Shown here piece after piece: positions 59,302-64,000 of a stretch of 64,000 nt of DNA. The first letter of the stretch is position 1. Every line of letters begins with the position of its first letter. The notes under the pieces are model-generated. The model saw only the letters and a program-made list of their open reading frames with translations. It ran no database searches and was not told where the DNA came from. The position numbers and the translations under genes are program-made. Source of the DNA: Gymnopilus junonius (lineage: Eukaryota; Basidiomycota; Agaricomycetes; Agaricales; Galerinaceae); the NCBI GenBank assembly GCA_015501075.1, contig JADNYJ010000017.1, positions 310,001 to 374,000 of the forward strand, read 5' to 3'.

Positions 59302-60606
59302 TCATGTTAATCTTGCGATCTTGTCCTCCCAAATGATCAAATTCCCTATGACTTCCTCAATCAAGTCGCGCTTGAGAACAGCGTCGCGCCATTCCTTGAC
59401 CCGCTTCGACCAGAAAGTCACATCCGGTTTCGGGCCTTCTTCTGCGCTATACCAGAGAGCTGCCAAAGCAGCGTAAACTACGGCGACACTGCATGAATTG
59501 TGGCCTAGATTGACGGCCATGAGAGCGCCTTCTTCGAAAGTCTTGGTGGTCAGGAAGCAATAGAAGGCGCAAACGATAGTGTCGACAACATAATTCGTGG
59601 AAGGAAGCTGCTCGGCCGTCGGTATGTTGTACGGGAAACTTGCTTCTGGTCGTCCAGCTTTGGCAGCAGCCGATTGCGTTTCCTCCATGAGACGGAGCAA
59701 CGGATGGTATTGGAAAAAATACCTCTCTCTTTCGGCTATGTCTTGGGGTATGGGGGGCGCGCCAAAGGGGACGGTGAGATGCGCGCGAAGGGAGTTGCTG
59801 GTGAAGGGATAACGAGACAGAAACTCCACCAAGGTCAATTTTGTCAGTCGAGGGAGTTCAGAACCGAATCTATCTCTGCGAGGCTCAGTCGGGGTGACCT
59901 CCTGCATGACGAGAGACATACAGGCAGCCCAAGCCTCGCAAGCATCCATGCAGATAGTGCTGGGGTGCGTAGCTTGGCTGTTGCGCTTTGCGTAATATTT
60001 GACGTCAACCTCGTCGTGCCAATAGGCAAGACCGACGGGCGCGATGCGGATCAAGCTGCCGTTGGTGTCATTCTTATCGCCGCCTAGGTTTTCACGAATG
60101 CGATGAAGTGCCTGTTCGGGATCAGACTCAAACTGAGTGAACATTTGCAGCGCGGATCTAATATCGGTTTTGTTATGCCATTGTTTCCCAGCACAGCAAA
60201 GGTAGCATTCCCTATACCAACGCCTATAGACCCTCAGCTGATGAACTTCGTCAAATCCACCAATAAAGGTTGCGTCTCGAGTTTCCTTCATGGTGGACAT
60301 GGAATTGGCGAGACACAATGACAAAGAGGTATCGTCCGTCCAAACGCCTGGTGGGAGCGTCTCCTCCTTGAAATTTTCGTTGGGTAGCATAGAGTCGAGG
60401 AATGGGAAGGTAAATCGCTTGTGACTTTCCATTGGTGCCGCAAGGGCATCGAGCATGGCAGTAGCCAACATGGTGCAACGAATTTTCGTTTCGACAGGGG
60501 CCTTCGTTGGAAATTGCGCATGGAGAGGAATATCGGGAGCAGGGGTTGAACTGGACGAAGAGGATTTCCCTTTGCTTTTCAAGCTGGCCCAGAACTTCGG
60601 TGGCAT
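59302..60606 (-). CDS. ADP-ribosylglycohydrolase-like protein, altered active site
   Basis: Members of this family remove ADP-ribose from proteins using two magnesium ions held by Asp residues. The gene is a single exon of 434 aa starting at ATG 60606, with a short basic Ser-rich leader. The first metal motif is intact (GVWTDDTSLSLCLANS, residues about 85-100), and the central block GSLIRIAPVGLAYW is present. The C-terminal motif, normally with a DxDT core after VNLG, instead reads VNLGHNSCSVAVVYAALAAL at 59459-59528, so the two metal-binding Asp and the Thr are missing. The N-terminal GDALGAP block is also altered (MLDALAAPMES). It may bind ADP-ribose without cleaving it; that is inference. 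No introns or frame problems. Confidence 0.8.
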   Translation of the reverse strand: MPPKFWASLKSKGKSSSSSSTPAPDIPLHAQFPTKAPVETKIRCTMLATAMLDALAAPMESHKRFTFPFLDSMLPNENFKEETLPPGVWTDDTSLSLCLANSMSTMKETRDATFIGGFDEVHQLRVYRRWYRECYLCCAGKQWHNKTDIRSALQMFTQFESDPEQALHRIRENLGGDKNDTNGSLIRIAPVGLAYWHDEVDVKYYAKRNSQATHPSTICMDACEAWAACMSLVMQEVTPTEPRRDRFGSELPRLTKLTLVEFLSRYPFTSNSLRAHLTVPFGAPPIPQDIAERERYFFQYHPLLRLMEETQSAAAKAGRPEASFPYNIPTAEQLPSTNYVVDTIVCAFYCFLTTKTFEEGALMAVNLGHNSCSVAVVYAALAALWYSAEEGPKPDVTFWSKRVKEWRDAVLKRDLIEEVIGNLIIWEDKIARLT

Positions 60607-62827
60607 GACGGAGAGCGATGAGCAGCGGTTATCGGGGACAGATGCAGGATGGGATGGGGAACCAAGGCTTCAAAAATTCAATGTCTAAAGTCCCTTTAAT
60701 AAGTACGAGCACGAGAAAACAATGTAAAATAAACGCTAACTTTATCGAGACGGGTGGCTCCAGGAGTTCAGCCTTGCCCTTTACAATTTTGCCACAGGCA
60801 TGATGTAGTGGCATAAAATCTTGATCGATTAACATGGATCCAGACGCACGGCCGCCATGTCACAATACGTGAGGAACGGTGTCCAAAAATGACATTGATC
60901 CGATGCAACGAAATCAAAAAGCGGTTGCCTCAATTTCTCCTGAAATGAATGATCGTGCCCTTACGGCATTTTAGTCCCATTGTTCATGGCGCGTCGCCTT
61001 TCCTGCCACTCAAGGAGGAGACAAGAGGTTTGAAAGGATATTCTTTGCCGCATGCTTGAGACCTTATGGCGTGCTCCCTGGACGCGAGGTCGGACACAAT
61101 TGTCCGGAATTGAGACCTAAAATGTCAGGATTACATACGGTCGATGAGCACGAGATGCTCACTTGTTAAACTGATTGGAAAGCACCATGGAAGCTTTGCG
61201 ATTTGAATTGGTATTCAATATGCCAGAATCGGTGAACCGCAAAATACCCTGACTGGTTGCGCGATCCCTCTATTTCGTTTCCGTCGCAACATATTGCACA
61301 GGGCCTTTTGCGCCAAGGGTAATGATGGAAGCTAGGGAATTTGTCCGAGAAAAAGGTGGTTAAAATTGGCACTAATTTTTTGGATGTCGTCGAATTTCGC
61401 GACTTACATGTAGTCCCATTTCCTGGCTTTGAAGACAAATGAGAAACTTTGGCAGGTTTTGCAAGGAAAGCCAGCGTCTTGAATTGTATGACACCGATGA
61501 TGTAAATGTATTGTAAAGTTTGTTTAGGCACTCGGGATGGCCAGGCCAACGATTCGCTCTCAGGTAAACGCCGTCGGGTGCTACGCATCGAGGTCCAAGG
61601 AAAATTTAGAAATAGCCCAGCTGTGAGAACGCGCCCTTTCTGACCTTGCGAAATATTTTCATGGGACATGTACATCATGACTCAATTACTCAATGAACGG
61701 CAGATCCGTTGAAGTCGAAAACTTTGAGCCTGAAATCCGAGTTGAATGGAGACCAAAAGGACATAGAATAGAACGGTATAGGGCTGTTATCTTTACTCAC
61801 AAACTGCGAAAGAACCAGTGACTTGAGAATGAAGCCTGGAAAGTACATTGGAAGAGCGACATTGTCGACGGCATAAAAAAGATTCCAAGCGATGTACAAG
61901 TATGTCCACAGAAAATTTTGGCTTCCTTGTTTTCTCTGATGGGTAATTGAGTGCCTGTAATTATGCGGGCGGGTTGTCAGGGTCGACTAAGTACCAACAG
62001 ACATGGCTTTCGAAATCCCTCCCGATGGGGAGGGTACGTCCGGGCGCGGATGACTCAGTCTTGTACGGCAGCACATGTGATGCATTTGCCTCAAACATGC
62101 CAATGAAAAAATTGGTCTCTCATGCCAATTCAATAAGCTTCGGCGCGTGGGTCTGTGACAACTCACTAGCCCGCGGGAGGATTCCGAGGCGGGGTTGCTG
62201 CCAAAAGCGGGTACTGCAAGGGACTGCTGGCCTGTAAAGCCATCCGTAACGACCGCAACCATCCATGAGCGTGACCCGTCGGCGGTAGGCGGAAGGGAAA
62301 CAACAACTGTGACAATATCCAAAAGCGCCCATTAATGTTCTGCATACAACCAGAGGAAAGAGACGATGTTCACATACTTGGAAGAGCCCCGATTAAAATA
62401 GGGTGTCGCGGTACCAATTTAATAAAATCTCCTTGTGATTTTGGTAACGAGATGCATGGGTGGAGCACTGAAGAAGCTGGCTTGGGCGGTAAAAGTAGGT
62501 CCAGCGAGATCCACCGATGTGAGAGATGATTCTGAAGGTTTCACGGTTTCGCATCCTTTCTTCTCCTCGCAGAGAACGTAATTCAGGAACGATGTGGTCT
62601 TGGACTGTTAAAGTCAACTGATGCGTGGCGAATCTTTGGTCGGCCTACTATTTCATCCCTTGAGCAAATGAAATCTCGGAATAAATTTTGAATGAATTAT
62701 ACCCGGCATGGCAGTTCGCACACGGTTCAATTCACTCTCTTTTTCGGATCTTATTTCCTAGTCCTTGGGACTGCGTATTCGTTTATCGGATCCAGGGATG
62801 GGGACAATTGACTTCCGGAGTAGACGC
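60607..62827. other. 2.2 kb without a resolved gene
   Basis: Minus-strand open stretches at 61166-61678, 61690-61899 and 61987-62322 include hydrophobic runs (for example VALPMYFPGFILKSLVLSQF), possibly exons of a membrane protein, but I could not join them or recognise a family. Confidence 0.35.
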
Positions 62828-63184
62828 CACAATGCTAACGAGGCCTTAAACCTGGGAGGAGATAATGGAATTAGTGCCATTTGACACACTGATAGGCCAA
62901 AGAAAGGAGTCAGGATAACTAGGATTAATAAGAGGCACATTGCGCAACGCTTCTCGCAGAAACGGCGTTCGCTCAAGTCACAGAATTGCTCATCATGTAA
63001 CCTTCATAATATAAAATGTTTACTCACTAACACAATGCCAATGAGACCTTGAACCTGGGAGGAAATAATGACATTAGTGCCATCTGACAAACTGACAGGC
63101 AAAAGTTTCTCGCAGAAACGGCGTTCGCTCGAGTTAAAGAATTGTTCATCATGTAACCTTCATAATATGAAACGTTCACTCACG
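62828..63184. repeat. tandem direct duplication, period 203 bp
   Basis: Unit A starts at 62828 and unit B at 63031, both opening with CACAATGC. Matching segments include AACCTGGGAGGA, AATTAGTGCCAT/CATTAGTGCCAT, TTCTCGCAGAAACGGCGTTC and CATCATGTAACCTTCATAAT. Unit B lacks about 45-50 bases present in A between 62893 and 62950. On the minus strand each unit contains a CCTCCCAG acceptor followed by a similar short exon-like string, suggesting an exon duplication; copy A has a stop in the corresponding frame. Confidence 0.85.
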
Positions 63185-63699
63185 AAAATTGCATTGGAGT
63201 CGCCTGACACTGAAGACCCTATCCAAATCAGGGCATCTGAACCCTGGCATAAAGAATTCGCAGAAAACCGATTTTCTGGCGCCATCCCTCGAAGGTTGTA
63301 ATGAAATGCACATAGGGGAACAAGAGGAGGAAAGATTCGTAATGAAGGGAGTGGTGGAAGTGAATGGGTGAGACCGGAAAGGTCGACGTGGTTGTGGGCG
63401 TCGAGAAGCATTTGTTTGTCACTGGCCCCGAGATTTAACATGGCTCCCGGTCGACGGCCGGTCAGAAATCACCAGCCACCTAAACATGCAACATTGCAAA
63501 CAAAAACATGGATGCAGATTGCAGGAAAAAGCCGTGTGTGCATAGAAATTTCTGTACTAGGTTACACAGGAAGCGCGCCGCAGATCAGCTCTAATCCGAC
63601 CTACAACGGCGCATCCATATACAGCGATATCCGTCATCAAGCCTTGTTCTACTCTCTTTTCGAAATTGATGGTAAGCAAAGTCTATAATGCAACCTTTC
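63185..63699. other. intergenic, possible minus-strand exon
   Basis: Overlapping minus-strand frames (63160-63441) read as hydrophobic or aromatic segments such as YVHFITTFEGWRQKIGF. No family is recognised and no splice model was found. Confidence 0.3.
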
Positions 63700-63933
63700 T
63701 TATGTAGCAGTCTTCTTTGGTGCCTTGCCGGGCTTTGACGTCGCAACCTTGGGCTCAGCAGGGGCTTTACCGGGAGCAGCATTGCTGGCGGCCTGCTTCT
63801 TAGCATTGGGTGCAGGCGTAGCCTTGGCCTAATTGACGGAGTTCAGTATACTGCGATGCTTGTCAACGAAGGATGAGAGTACCTGGGCTCCAGCAACCTT
63901 AGAAGCAGCGGAAGGAGTGTTCTTGGCAGGCAT
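63700..63933 (-). CDS. 59-aa lysine/alanine-rich protein
   Basis: Two exons, 63883-63933 and 63700-63828, give 59 aa beginning MPAKNTPSAASKVAGAQ and ending GKAPKKTAT. The intron has a GTACTC donor and an ATTAG acceptor, and phase is kept. The composition (Lys, Ala, Pro, Thr) resembles histone H1 tails or the basic N-terminal extensions of some ribosomal proteins, but no globular domain follows. It may be a DNA- or RNA-binding tail-like peptide, or the end of a longer alternatively spliced product; I cannot say. The upstream region runs off the window. Confidence 0.6.
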
Positions 63934-64000
63934 GATAAATCTAGGAGGACCGTCATGAGCAGCACTTTAGTGCAACTAAAAGGAATGGCTAACCTTCGTT

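Overview
The window is nuclear DNA from a filamentous basidiomycete, most likely an Agaricomycete. Genes are interrupted by many introns of about 45-70 nt with GT..YAG ends, coding density is moderate on both strands, and the recognisable families are fungal: basidiomycete F-box proteins with degenerate leucine-rich tails, a Git3/cAMP-receptor-type GPCR, an atypical G-protein alpha subunit, ATP synthase subunit k, an Rrg7-type mitochondrial protein and a DUF4048-type protein. I saw no bacterial features, CRISPR array, rRNA or convincing tRNA. Exon boundaries were worked out by hand from reading frame and splice-site phase, so they are models rather than verified transcripts.

Layout, left to right. 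0.2-5.5 kb: a frame-broken F-box gene, an F-box fragment and about 2.7 kb of diverged repeats with CTCGG/CCGAGG boxes. 5.6-8.3 kb: a large bZIP transcription factor. 8.3-12.4 kb: no gene I can support. 12.4-14.2 kb: an unrecognised gene made of a chain of small phase-1 exons. 15.5-17.2 kb: GPCR. 17.8-19.1 kb: mitochondrial carrier of the ornithine-carrier type. 19.3-23.5 kb (minus): peroxisomal-type ABCD half transporter with long low-complexity insertions. 23.9 kb: a 47-base T run. 25.3-26.6 kb: a heavily frameshifted F-box pseudogene. 27.9-31.3 kb: a tandem pair of short-chain dehydrogenases with identical exon architecture. 31.6-32.5 kb: Rrg7-like mitochondrial protein. 32.8-35.1 kb (minus): 17-exon G-alpha. 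37.5-38.7 kb (minus): an unresolved multi-exon candidate. 39.1-40.6 kb: intact F-box protein. 42.7-43.8 kb: mitochondrial ribosome recycling factor. 44.1-49.7 kb (minus): SNF2 ATPase with an internal RING finger. 50.2-52.4 kb (minus): broken TPMT-type methyltransferase and broken AIG1-like GTPase. 53.8-54.4 kb: ATP synthase subunit k. 54.9-57.8 kb: DUF4048-type protein. 59.3-60.6 kb (minus): ADP-ribosylglycohydrolase-like protein with altered metal-site residues. 62.8-63.2 kb: a 203-bp tandem duplication. 63.7-63.9 kb (minus): a 59-aa lysine/alanine-rich protein.

The genes do not form a single pathway. Two loose themes are signalling (GPCR and G-alpha, 15.5 kb apart) and mitochondrial function (ornithine-type carrier, Rrg7-like protein, ribosome recycling factor, ATP synthase k). 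The most unusual structural signal is micro-exons: 4 nt in G-alpha, 7 nt in the GPCR, an 8-nt first coding exon in the ATP synthase gene, a 16-nt exon in both dehydrogenases, and the chain of small phase-1 exons at 12.4-14.2 kb. A second recurring signal is single-base frame breaks inside otherwise conserved genes, which may reflect real decay or uncorrected assembly errors.
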